Origin: Odontesthes bonariensis
Taxonomy: Eukaryota; Chordata; Actinopteri; Atheriniformes; Atherinopsidae
Reading direction: 5' to 3'
Assembly (NCBI RefSeq): GCF_027942865.1
Contig: NC_134510.1
Coordinates: 37,565,663-37,629,662, forward strand
Length of the DNA stretch: 64,000 bases
Part shown: positions 1-9,969 of the stretch, in pieces
Layout: each line of letters starts with the position of its first letter
Numbering within the stretch: the stretch's first letter is position 1
The notes under the pieces: generated by a model
Databases searched by the model: none
What the model was told of the DNA's origin: nothing
Seen by the model: the letters and a program-made list of their open reading frames with translations, nothing else
Made by a program: the position numbers and the translations under genes

Positions 1-345
1 GAACTGTATTGTCAGCGGTCAACTGTTCGGTCTGGTTCTTTAGGACTCTATTGTCAGCGGTCAACTGTTCGGTCCGGTTCTTTAGGACTCTATTGTCAGC
101 GGTCAACTGTTCGGTCCGGTTCTTTAGGACTCTATTGTCAGCGGTCAACTGTTCGGTCTGGTTCTTTAGGACTCTATTGTCAGCGGTCAACTGTTCGGTC
201 CGATTCTTTTGAACTGTATTGTCAGCGGTCAACTGTTCGGTCTGGTTCTTTAGGACTCTATTGTCAGCGGTCAATTGCTCATTCCGATTCTTTAGGACTA
301 CCATCAGCTGCTGGTTTTCTGCACTGAGGTTTGCGTCCTGTTTGT
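1..345 (-). repeat. 42-bp tandem array coding the receptor neck
   Basis: Seven exact-period 42-base units start at 11, 53, 95, 137, 179, 221 and 263 (motif gtcagcggtcaactg), and the array continues past the window edge. On the minus strand each unit encodes a 14-residue repeat, VLKNQTEQLTADNR or a close variant: two heptads with a leucine every seven residues. Nearly every unit carries an N-x-T glycosylation sequon; the first has NRN instead. No stops or frameshifts were seen across the seven units. The units at 11 and 221 are both preceded by gaactgtatt, hinting at a five-unit (210-base) higher-order period. Copy 2 has only three regular units at 24020-24200. Confidence 0.9.
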
Positions 346-539
346 TCATTACCATGTTAACTGTGAACGAAAAGAGAGCGCACGTCAGTCAGTCAATTAG
401 TCAATACATGTCATATTTTCAGTTGATATGTCCATAATGCTACAGTGTCCCAATTCAGGATAAATAATCATGAGATCGTTTGTGTAAACATCTGTTTTGT
501 GCAGGGGAGCAAATACATGAAATTACAGCGTGTCAACCA

Positions 540-1655
540 AGACAGCCCTACAGCATCCAGAACCTTGAAGGACTCGCGACGGACCTCATCCACCCCCAGG
601 GCCTTCTGACAGGGGATTCCGCCAGATGTTCCCAGCAGACCCTCACAATAGATTTGGGCCAGCGGAGCCAACTCACCACCAGGTGGTGATCAGTTGACTG
701 CTCTGCCCCGCTCTTCACCCGAGTGTCCAGGACATACGGCCGCAAGTCCGACGATACAACCACAAAGTCGATCATCGAGCTGAGGCCTAGGGTGTCCTGG
801 TGCCAAGTGCACATATGGACACCCTTATGCCTGAACATGGTGTTCGTTATGGACAGTCCGTGACGAGCACAGAAGTCCAATAACAAAACACCACTCTGAT
901 TCAGATCGGGGGGGGGTGCATTCCTTCCAATCACGCCCTTCCAGGTCTCACTGTCATTGCCCAATGAGCATTAAAGTCCCCCAGCCGGACGAGGGAGTCT
1001 CCTGCAGAAGCACTCTCCAGTGCCTCCTCCAGGGACTCCACAAAGTGTGGCTACTCTGAACTGCTGTTTGGTACATAAGGGCAAACAACAGTCAGGACTC
1101 GTCCCCCCCACCCTAAGGCGGAGGGAGGCTACCCTCTCGTCCACTGGGGTACAGCCAATGTACAGGTGCACAGCCGGGGGGCAATAAGTATGCCCACACC
1201 TGCTCTGCGCCTCTCACCGCGGGCAACTCCAGAGTGGAAGAGAGTCCAACTCCTCTCGAGGAGGCTGGTTCTGGAGCCCAAGTCGTGCGTTGAGGTGAGT
1301 CCAACTATATCTAGCCGGAACCGCTCAGCCTCGTGCACCAGCTCAGGCTCCTTCCCCAGCAGAGAGGTGACGTTCCACGTCCCAAGAGCCAGCTTCAGTA
1401 ACGGAGTATCAGACCGCCAAGGTCTCTGCCTTCAGCTGTCACCCAGCGCACATTGCACCCGACCCCCTTGGCCCCTCCCACAGGTGGTGAAACTGTCGGA
1501 AGGGGGACCCACGTTATATTTTCGAACTGTGCCTGACCGAGCCCCAAGGACACAGGCTTGGCCACCAGGCGCTCGCTACCAGGCCCCACCCCTGGGCATT
1601 GCTCCAGGGGGAGGCCCTGGTGACCTACGTCTGGGCAAAGGAATGTGATGTCCAA
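540..1655 (-). mobile_element. Rex3 (RTE clade) LINE, 5' portion
   Basis: Minus-strand sequence in the intron between neck and TM exons of lectin copy 1. The translation at 548-964 has the C-terminal half of an apurinic-type endonuclease: NDSETW near its start, a [13 protein letters not shown] stretch and the STDHHLV motif. The part upstream (965-1655) has several frame breaks and matches the 5' region typical of fish Rex3. The unit lacks its 3' (RT) half, the reverse of usual LINE 5' truncation, so a later deletion or rearrangement is likely. Lectin copy 2 lacks it at the equivalent point (after gaaattacag at about 24380). Confidence 0.75.
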
Positions 1656-2235
1656 TAATTTGGTTGGTAATCCTGTTCAGAAACACATTTTGTAATACTG
1701 GGTGAAATGGTCCGTCTATCCTGAGTAATCTATACATGATGTATTTAGAAAAAGGTTAGCGGAGATGCCACTTTCAAATCTTGCTAGCTCTCTTGCTAGC
1801 TCTTCAGGATTACCAACCATGCCTTTAACCCTTTCTCTGAAAGCAATACAGTCAAACTGACAAATGCAAACCCAGAGCATAAAATACATAACAGATTTCT
1901 TTGCTTTTGTCTTTTTGCTGATACAAATTTGATGTAAGCTGTTGCAATTGTTTATCAAATTTTAGCACTGAAATAGAACTCACTGTAGACGGCCATCACC
2001 ACGATGATCGCCGCCAGGAGGACGCAAAGTATCCCCAAACACACCAGCAACAGACGAGAGTGACAGCGTGCAGCTGCTTCAACTTCTGCTTGGAACAAAA
2101 AAAAGAGACTCAACATCATTGTGGAAAGTTTACTGAAAATGATCCACTGAACAAGAACGATTTCTCTTCCATCGACGATAGAACAGTCTGACATGAAACA
2201 ATTATCCCCTTTTTAATCAAGTAGGTCATCTTCAT

Positions 2236-2530
2236 CCATCCATCCCTTTTCTATACCCGCGTAATCCGTTGGTCGGGTCGGGGGGGGGGGGGGGGGGGGG
2301 GGCTGGAGCCTATCCCAGCGGTCGCCAGTCCATCAACGGGCCCCACAGAGACAAACAAGACAAACATCCACACACACACTCTCCTAGGGACAATTTTTAG
2401 AGACACCCATTAAGCTAACATGCATGTTTTTGGACAGTGGGGGGAACCCGGGGTACCCTGAGAGAACCCACGCAACCTGGAACCCTCTCGCTGTGAGGTG
2501 ACGGTGCTAACCACTACACCACGTGCAGCT
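2236..2530. repeat. SINE-like dispersed repeat with 22-base poly-G run
   Basis: Sequence of the common fish type containing ctggagcctatcccagcgg, catgcatgtttttggacagtg, and the ending aaccctctcgctgtgaggtgacggtgctaacc. It sits in the intron between exon 2 and the TM exon and occurs at the same place in copy 2 (28490-28635 plus 29269-29430), so it predates the duplication. An uninterrupted G run occupies about 2281-2302. In copy 2 the same point reads gggggg only. Confidence 0.7.
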
Positions 2531-3224
2531 GTAATCTCTGTACATTCTGCTATCAGAACACACTGCAACTTACTCTGCTTTAAGAAACTGAATACAAACA
2601 GACCAAACACAAGCAAATACGGAGTTTCTAACTTAGAGCTCATTTCTGGATTTGGCTGCATTTTTTCTAAAAATTGTGTCTGAATGCTCTTCTTTGTTGG
2701 GCTGTGTGAGTCACTGTCAATATAACTCCAGATGTTTCTGTCTTTCTTTGTGTCAGAAGCCTCCTGACAGCCACAATAACATACATTTAGGGTTATCTTA
2801 GACATCTTAAATAAAATTGCTTTCATTATTCTCAGGGTTGGCATCATCAAAGAGCCTACTTGAAACATTAGTTTCTTCTTTTGTTGATAAGATATATTGT
2901 ACGGTTCAGCAAAATTGAATAACTTACTTGATAAAGGAGTTGCAAGCTCTTTAGGGTTCACTTCAGAAATAACTGCCTGGTCCTCCTTTTCCTCTGTGTC
3001 ACAACAACATGATAAATGGAAAAGAAAGAGCTGAATGAATGGATTCATCAGGATTCTTCACAGCATCAGTGATCCCATCCAACAAACACCACAACGGTAA
3101 CAACCCCGGTGTCTAAAAGCTGGGACTGCGTAGTAAAATCTATATAACAACAGAATGCAGTGACCTGCAAATCCCATAAACAGATAGTTTATTCTGAAAA
3201 ACAACGAAAGGTTCATTAAAATGC

Positions 3225-3500
3225 AGGTTCGACACCATTTTCCTCTGCCTTTAAGTGATATTTTAGACTGGAACTACTACGGTAAGAAGACAATTCAACT
3301 TGGCAGTGTTTACAGATGACTTAGGTTCTGTCGACTCCGCCGTCTGGAAGAAGTACTTTACCTTCTCCATGTTTGGTGGATCCGCCTATTACTTTCTTTT
3401 CCGGTACGGCAGCAGACAGCAACAGACTTTTACAAAATAAAAGCCTGTGAGCAACAGACTTTTACAATAATAGAATAAACTGCTGTTTACTGCTTGGTAC
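3225..3500 (-). mobile_element. Fragment of BED-finger hAT element
   Basis: Aligns with part of the hAT copy at 57580-58480: shares tttaagtgatattttagactgg, caattcaacttggcagtg and ctccatgtttggtggatccgc. Only the segment around the BED-finger exon remains; the reading frame is broken and no terminal repeats are present. It lies in intron 1 of lectin copy 1. Confidence 0.6.
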
Positions 3501-3639
3501 TGCTCGGTCTACACCGTGAAACAAGTGCGGCTGTCGGCAGGCGGCTAGCCAACTAGCCGGACTACCTTCGTCAACGCCAAAACGAGGCTGGAACTCGGCT
3601 CACATGACGCAGTTACAACTAAAGAGTGGTAGCTTGGCT

Positions 3640-4562
3640 GAGATGCAGATATTAGAGGGGAGTTTCTAAGGCAGAATAAGCTGTGCTGCAGCGGCGTGCG
3701 TTGAGGAAGTCATCCCAGTAGATGCGTGTGTAGAAAGCCCCTGATAGCCCCCCGATAGCCCCGGATAACAACAACACGGCAGCTATGAGCTAACAGTGCA
3801 ATAGTACGCGTTCATTCATTGATTGGTCTTAAAGTATTGGTGAAATCAAGACAGATAATGCCTTTTTTAGAGGCTGCGCTGTCTCCCGTTATATAGATAC
3901 ATGCAGATCACTGGCTGCTCCCTGCCCAGCCAGGAGGACATTGCCACTTCTCGCTACCTCAGCAGAGCGGACAGTATCATAAAAGACACATCCCACACCA
4001 GAAATTACCTGTTTGACCTGCTACCGTCTGGACGACGTTACAGGTCACACAAGTCCAGGACAAATAGGCTCAGGGACAGCTTCTATCCAAGAGCTATCAC
4101 TATACTGAACAATACAAATAAATAGATACTAAATTTTTACAGTTCATTCATCACCACATGCAATAATGAGAACTGTGCAATACACTTCATGTGCAATATA
4201 TACCATGCAATATGTGTAATTCTGGAAAAACGTGCAATATTTTACAAGTTCAAATAACTCTGTTCCACTCTGTTCACTACCATATATTATTTTATATTTC
4301 ATATTGTGCCTTCATTTTATTTCATTTTAATTAAATATATTTAAATTTATTTTAAACATAGTTTGATTATTTTATAAGCACCTTTGGAGTTGCAACCAAA
4401 TTTCATTGTAATGTAAATTATAATGACAATAAAGGCGATTCTGATTCTGATCTGAATATCGTCCGAAGGACGCCAACTTTCACCAAACTGTTATCGGTGA
4501 GATGAACCTGTTTTATGCCAGAAATAAGGTCCGGGTTTAGAATAACCAAACTTCCCCTTTAA
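3640..4562. repeat. Intron-1 MITE shared by both lectin copies, split by an L2 insertion here
   Basis: Sequence from about 3640 to 3900 and again 4453-4562 matches a single block at 31440-31810 in copy 2. The right end (cgaaggacgccaactttcaccaaactg through aagtccgggttt...ccccttta) belongs to the same family as the hairpin MITE at 52548-52804. The middle is the L2 fragment described separately. Confidence 0.6.
3900..4455 (+). mobile_element. L2/Rex1-type LINE, 3' end fragment
   Basis: A 74-codon remnant of the reverse-transcriptase-ORF C-terminus (3901-4125), with LPSGRRYRS and an FYPRAITILNN ending as in intact elements of this group, is followed by an AT-rich 3' UTR. The tail is ...gacaataaaggcgattctgattctgat, the short tandem 3' tail usual for L2-clade LINEs. 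Strongly 5' truncated. Absent from the paralogous intron at 31680-31700, so inserted after the duplication. Confidence 0.8.
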
Positions 4563-5403
4563 GAAAGATCTATCCATGTGTCTATCCAAAAAAAGATAAC
4601 CCTCAGAATATTAAAATCAGTAGGTTTGGACCGTAATTCTTCCATACAGAGCACCTTTAAAGATGCATAAAATGCCAAATAAATCATTAAACCCAGAGAG
4701 GAAAGAGTCTTTTACCTTTTGGAGCTGAAGCAACCTTTCTTAAAACCAGTGTGTCACTATTGATTTCCTCTTCCATCTTTAAAAATAATTCACCACTGTT
4801 ACTTCAGAGCTGTTGATAACGTCAGTCTTTAACAAGTGATGGTGCTGATGGGAAGCGCGGCTTTAAAAAGGATCCCAGCAGTATGTCATGGAGAACAAAC
4901 AGGTTCCTCTTTCTCTCAATAATATGTAAAAAGCATTTGGGCAAAGCACAAACAACATGACAAAGGTTCCGCTGTCCTTTAGCTAGAGATTGCTATCAAC
5001 GTTTGGTTTCATCTGATCTAGGAACTATGTCTGTTTCCGTGCATTGTTGTGATACAAAGATTGTCATATTTAAAATTCTGGTGGGTTAAACATCCCTAAA
5101 ATGTGCATGAGACACATGCACATTTCACCGCCCATCCAACTGAAATACATGACTTTAAAAGATATTTGTCCAGAAGACAATGAACACCAGAGAAATGCCT
5201 TTTTGACTCTGATGAACAATTTAGGAAATCACCCGCAGAACAAGGGGAAGTCTGAAAAATAGGACGTTTTTAAGTGTTTTCTTGCACGGTTATCGACATT
5301 GATATTTGAACCACTGTATTGGCTGACCAATAATAATTGAGTGAGAAAGTCTGAAAAATACTGGTGGATGCCTTCATAACTGCCTAGAAGACTGACTGAC
5401 TGT

Positions 5404-6080
5404 CAGTGGGTTTACATGACACTGAAAGGTTTGGATTATTGGCTAAATTACAATAAAACTGAATTATTAAGCTCATGTAGACACCTTAATCGGACAAGAA
5501 ATTGGATCGGATCGGATTACACGGGATCGGATTAAGACCCCGAGATAACTCGGATTGAAAGTCACTCTAAACCTGCTTGTAGACGGTGAAGCACGTGGTG
5601 ATTTAGACTAGGCGTTCTGCGCATGCTCAAGATTTTTTCTTGGGGGCAACGTGATGGAGAATCACGTTTGTGCAATAAGCAGCTCATCACAAACGAAATA
5701 TAGAGGGACAGAGCTTCATCTTGCTCTTCGTTCTCCATCTGTCTCAAATGCTTGTGTTTGTTGTTGTTGTTGGTGGTGAAGAGGTCAACAGGAAGTGACT
5801 CTCACTGCACGAAAAGAGGGATTTGTGTCACTGTGGACGGCAGTGAACATCCACGAATTTGCCTAATTTTCGGACGCACCTGGGCGCTTGCAGGCAGACA
5901 AACTTTAAGTTTGTTGAGCGAGAAAATCGTCGGAAACGAACCCGACTCGCGGCGGGCTCTCACAACGGGGTGCTAATGGCTCAGCGATTAGCACCCCGCT
6001 GTGAGAGTGCCTGGACCTCTCACTGGCCTCGCTGGTATTGGACGAAAAAGGCACGTGATTACATGAAAAAGCTCCTGTAA
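5404..6080 (-). mobile_element. MITE-like element with CAGTGGG terminus and short ORF
   Basis: Starts CAGTGGGTTTACATGACACTG, the reverse complement of the terminus at 29268. Both copies keep a similar short ORF (5562-5747 minus here, 28880-29131 plus there) with the shared words SLYI, VMSCLLHK and VLHRLQAGLE. This suggests a common, once coding, parent DNA transposon of unrecognised family. The other terminus was not found. A perfect-looking hairpin lies inside at 5957-6009. Confidence 0.5.
5957..6009. repeat. Strong hairpin inside the element
   Basis: CTCTCACAACGGGGTGCTAAT is followed after about 9 bases by ATTAGCACCCCGCTGTGAGAG: a 21-bp stem with one mismatch. Compact dyads like this are common at snap-back MITE ends. 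No terminator role is expected in a vertebrate. Confidence 0.75.
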
Positions 6081-6651
6081 AGCTGACCGCCCATTGGCCA
6101 ATAAGGTTAATATATGCATACTTTATATGGGCATATCACTCAGCAATTATGATTAATAATTGTGATTATGATTACTAATATTCCTGGGATGTTTGTGTAC
6201 TTCATATATTCACGTCATTCTTATAAGCTGCACTATGACTAGGCTATGAATGCAGGCATGAATGACGTGAATCTATTGAGGAAATGAAAAAGGAAACTTT
6301 TTTTTTTAAAGCGCTTTTATTGCCACACCACACAATGTACATAGCTTACATTGTAATAAGAACCATGTTGATAATAAAGAATTGAAAACTATACACACAC
6401 ACACTGCTGTAGCCTACAATATACACAATAAGCCTAAACGCCGCCGTTTGGAATCCGCATTCTTCGCATTACTCCGGTCCCTGCAGGGTCTGCGGGAGTT
6501 GTCAGACGTCCTCATCCTGGATCAGAAGCTGGCTTCTGGGAGCTGTTGGAATAACCAATAAATAATCAAAACATAGTCTAGCCATGCACAGCATATTGAC
6601 AACTTGTCTATAAAGTAACGAAAGTCATATTGACAGCGTATATGTTCTTAC

Positions 6652-7411
6652 TCTCTTTCACTCTTCTGTGGTGAGACTGTGAGTATTTCGGGTTGGCTTC
6701 AAGACGCGCCCGTAGCACAGCACATAGGTCCTCACGCAGCTAAAAACAAACAAACAAGAGGAATGAATAAAATGACCAGTGCTTAAAAGTATCAGTGCCA
6801 GCCGTGGTAAAAGTCAGCGCCGCTCACCCTCGATAGTGTCCCCGTCTGCCTCTCTGAAGTTCGGACTGTTTGACACCGCCTCCTTCAAGCGACTCGTTAC
6901 ATCCATATTGTGAGGTGACAGTAGCCTGTAAAAACAATAGTCCTATGGTTAATAAAAAAAAAACTGCATTGACGTAACGTAACATCGGGTCCAACTCAAC
7001 TAGATATTGGGAGAACATTCACTTATTCTTACCCTTGACCTGGATTATAATGCCACGGTGAGTTATGCAGGCGGCGAACTGCTTCCTATAAAATGAAAAC
7101 ACGAAATTCATTTTTTTAAATAAAGCAACTCACACTGGTTTTCACGTGATGGACACAATTAAGTTGAGTTTAGCCTAAAGCCACAGTCAATAACCTACTC
7201 TTACCGCGATTTTCGGATTCTGTATCCGCCTTCTCTTGGGGGTGCGCTCTTCAACTTCTCTGGAATGTAACTTCAGTCCGTTCTCGACGGCCATCTTGCC
7301 TCCAACCTAGCGAATCTCGTTGATTCCCTCCAGAACCCTCTCCACGACCGTATCCACAGTGCTGGCCACCATACGAGACATTCCGGTCATAGAATTCAAC
7401 AGGACTTTCAT
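6652..7411 (-). pseudogene. Multi-exon ORF remnant, unrecognised protein
   Basis: Four candidate exons with good splice borders: 7205-7411, 7033-7085, 6828-6925 and 6652-6739. The first codes from an ATG at 7411 through a helical stretch rich in V and E (DTVVERVLEGINEIR), hits an in-frame TAG at 7307-7309, then continues in the same frame into a basic stretch ending TPKRRRIQNPKIA. Exon 2 joins in phase (EAVRRLHNSPWHYNPGQ), as does exon 3 (NMDVTSRLKEAVSNSPNF). Joining exon 3 to exon 4 puts a stop directly after the junction. The pattern of conserved splice sites with two lesions suggests a decayed transposon-borne or captured gene. I do not recognise the family; resemblance to a DNA-binding domain is only an impression. 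Confidence 0.45.
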
Positions 7412-7889
7412 TTTATCTGCCTGTAAGCAAGTGAGTAAGTAAGTTTAATATACAGCACATTTAAAATCAGCGAGAACTGTCCCAAGTGCTGTACAGTGTC
7501 AACAAGACTAAAATTAAACAATCAAATAGTCATGTGCAAGTAGAAAAAACACACAAACCTGTAGACCCGCAGAGAGTTGCTGGGGAGTTGAAAGCAAGTC
7601 GTCTTCCAGCCATTGTATTCCGCAAACCAGGGCAGTTTTCACAGCACGGGACCTCAGCGATTTCTGCCTGCCTTTCTGCCGCCAGATCTGCTACTTAAAC
7701 TTTTTGTTTACACTGCACGACACAATGTTTCTCATACGTGATTGAACGAGAGCTTATGCGAGCCGTTAAGCTCCACCAATCATATGCGTATACGTCATTA
7801 CACGGAATACTCGCGAGACAACCTCCCGTCCTTTTGCTATTTAATGTTGTCTGACCACAGCTGGCAATTTGCACTGTTTTGACCCAAAA

Positions 7890-7967
7890 ATGGACTCTGC
7901 AAGGACAAAGAAAAGACCTCGGCGATATTGTGACCATTGTGACACCGAATTAAGCCATACACAATAA
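7890..7967 (+). pseudogene. Short zinc-finger-like ORF start
   Basis: A 25-codon ORF beginning MDSARTKKRPRRYCDHCD and ending HTQ-stop. The C-x2-C pair after a basic stretch resembles the N-terminus of zinc-finger proteins carried by fish transposons. Nothing recognisable follows; the next bases are a LINE tail. Probably the truncated first exon of a mobile element, perhaps the one that left the exons at 6652-7411. Confidence 0.35.
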
Positions 7968-7974
7968 AACACTG

Positions 7975-8218
7975 AGCGCACTACTGCACATTATGTATAC
8001 AGGCCAGATTTCTATATTTTTATTTCTATATTTCTATTTTATTTAAGAAACCTTTTAGAATATTGCTGTTGCATGCTTATTTTATCTTTATCTTATCTTT
8101 ATTATTATACATTTGGACATCCAGTGCGGGCAACAAAGAAAAGAATTTCATTGTTCAGGGAAACACGTTTCTAACTGCACATATGACAATAAACCTTTGA
8201 ATCCTTGAATCCTTGAAT
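7975..8218 (+). mobile_element. LINE 3' end with tandem GAATCCTT tail
   Basis: An AT-rich 3' UTR-like stretch ends in acatatgacaataaacctttgaatccttgaatccttgaat: a polyadenylation-like motif followed by a short tandem tail, as in L2/CR1-type elements. No coding remnant is left. Confidence 0.5.
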
Positions 8219-8700
8219 TTTGCCGACAAAAAGCGGTATTACAAAAGAGGTGTTTGGGAGAAAAAAAAACAGATATGCATCACCTGTCACCAGCAGACAG
8301 CGTGCACCTCTTCTTTTTCAAGACAACACAGCAACAAACTTGGCTGGAGTTGGAGGTTATAGTGATGAATGTGTAGAAACAGGCCTGCCCACCCCCCACC
8401 TCACCTCACCCCACCCCACTTGAAAATGACTGTGGCAGCTCCTGACCTGATCACTGGCATTTACATATTAAAGGCTCTCCTAAGTAGGGGAGGGGAGGGG
8501 GGCATGGGGGAGCAGTTGCCAGGTCAATTTGCGACAACTTGGGCCAAGTTTTCACTTTTACCACCGCAAATGCAGGGGCTTAACGTATGCGGACATGTAA
8601 GGGGCCACATACATCCACAAATCCCTCTTTTCATGCAGTGTCTATTAGCAATAGTTGAAATGGGTACAGCGCCACCTATCATACGTATGACATGCTATTT

Positions 8701-9955
8701 TTATATTTTTTTTCTGTTCTTGCTCTCGGTGAAGGAGGACGCATTTCTCTCTGTCTCCCCACCCTCCCTTTTTTGCCCTGCTTCAGCGTGTCTGAGTTTT
8801 GTCTTTTGGGGACTCTCTTTACATATTGTACGAATTCAAGAATGATGGATCTGGTCAGCTGGTCTCTCAACGCAATTGATCAAATTTTCTCTAATGCAAA
8901 ATTGGGAGAAGGAGAACCCTCATGCCCTGGCGGTACATTCTTCCCTGGATGCACAATGGACTCCTGGGGGAAGTGGAGGATTGTGTGTTTGTCGATGTTG
9001 TCAGTCCAGGGTGTTGAAGATTTATACACATTTGGATTTATGATTACTGGTTTCCTCCTGTTTGGAGTTGGAGGATACCTGGCGTATCAAGAAATTAAGA
9101 AAACGTGGGCAGCTTTGAGGGGGTCGGCAGAGCAATCAACACTGAGACTGAGATGTTACGTGAGCAGAATCGGAAGCTGGATGCGACTCTTACACAGGTT
9201 CGCAGGCTGCCTGAGGTTCCTGGACTCAGAAGAGAAATGGAAGAAATCTGGGAGAAAGCTGATCGCTCGGACCGGGCGGAGAGGTCCTGGAATTTGGCTG
9301 TACATCCCACAATTTGGCTGTTTGGATTCGCCATTGAGACACACCAGCAAAGACTTCAAGGCAGGAGAAAAAAAAATTAAGTCTGCCTGAACCAAACAAT
9401 TTTTGTTATCTCAATCTGGCTCCCCTGTGCTGGCCTTGGCTGCCAGCTGCAACTTCTCCTGGATGCTATGTAAATAAGACGCTCTGCCCCATGTGCTCCC
9501 TCCCCTTCCTGAGGACACCTGTGGAAACTGTTTAGGCTGGTTGATAAACTTTCCATCGCATTATCAAGGACAATGGCCTCTGAGACAGAGCTTCATGGAC
9601 TTACTTGCACACACTCACACGCACATGCTCAATGATTAACATACGCAATTCCCACACCTCCTCACCGGTCCCAATGCTTGATGTTGTGTGTATGTGTTGC
9701 TTTTTTGTGCTGAGGTTTTTTGCAATCTCAAACTGTATCCTGGTAAGGGTAAAGTGTGAAATATGATTTTTTTTCTCCTCTCACCTAATGTGGTATTTTC
9801 TCCTATCTGGAAGGTGCCGCACTCATCACTGAGCTGCATGGCCACAGTCACCCGTCTCCCTTGTTTTGTTTTTTATGTTGTCCTTCTGGATGGGTTTAAC
9901 TGGAACTTCTTGGAATTTATAAAGTATTTTTTAATTGAATTTGAATTAAATTTGA
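8701..9955 (+). mobile_element. Retroelement-like unit with 14-bp target duplication
   Basis: Bounded by perfect copies of ATGACATGCTATTT at 8687-8700 and 9956-9969. The 3' end has an L2-like tail of loose TTGAA repeats (attgaatttgaattaaatttgaa) directly before the right copy. The 5' part is pyrimidine-rich. There is no reverse transcriptase; inside is one ORF (8842-9380, separate entry) and about 570 bases of non-coding 3' region. The structure fits a unit copied by LINE machinery, either a non-autonomous element carrying a gene or a retrocopied transcript. Family unrecognised. Confidence 0.7.
8842..9380 (+). pseudogene. Small membrane/coiled-coil protein ORF with one frame break
   Basis: Starts at tandem ATGs (8842, 8845) just inside the retroelement. 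The first frame (about 91 codons) has a Cys/Gly-rich stretch (GEGEPSCPGGTFFPGC), a hydrophobic patch (WRIVCLSMLSV) and one clear membrane segment (FGFMITGFLLFGVGGYLAY), then a basic KK. At the run GAGGGGGTC (about 9116-9125) coding character shifts by -1 into a second frame. That frame continues as a charged, heptad-like region with MLREQNRKLDATL and REMEEIWEKADRS and ends at a stop at 9378-9380. Total would be about 179 residues. The shift may be a G-run indel or a slip site. Function unknown; no database family is recognised. Confidence 0.5.
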
Positions 9956-9969
9956 ATGACATGCTATTT

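Larger units (their letters stand above)
1..4777 (-). pseudogene. C-type-lectin-like receptor copy 1, 5' exons only, probably broken
   Basis: Four 5' exons of a type II membrane lectin-like receptor, read from 4777 downwards: exon 1 4716-4777, exon 2 2928-2993, TM exon 1984-2085, neck exon 360 to beyond position 1. All have GT/AG borders and match copy 2 (18958-32023). Exon 2 is acidic/cytoplasmic; the TM exon encodes a CHSR stop-transfer-like start followed by about 23 hydrophobic residues. The lectin domain would lie left of the window. Two defects are seen in exon 1. Copy 2 has CTTTCTTAAAACC where this copy has CTTTCTTTAAAACC, so exon 1 is 62 rather than 61 bases and the frame runs into a stop in exon 2. 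The ITIM tyrosine (INYATL in copy 2) is replaced (INSDTL). Exons 2 to 4 stay open and in phase, so a different upstream first exon could rescue it; pseudogene is the simpler reading. Confidence 0.7.

Noticed and set aside
9..437. Plus-strand ORFs with repeated SAVNCSV peptides
   Set aside because: Antisense shadow of the minus-strand neck repeat; the minus frame has splice sites and matches a receptor exon.
2410..3048. 212-codon minus-strand ORF (and its twin at 29303-29944)
   Set aside because: It reads through exon 2 of the lectin gene into intron and SINE-like repeat. Only the 66-base exon inside has splice borders and fits the gene model.
5957..6009. Hairpin as a transcription terminator
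   Set aside because: Rho-independent terminators do not apply to this vertebrate genome; it is better explained as part of a snap-back MITE.
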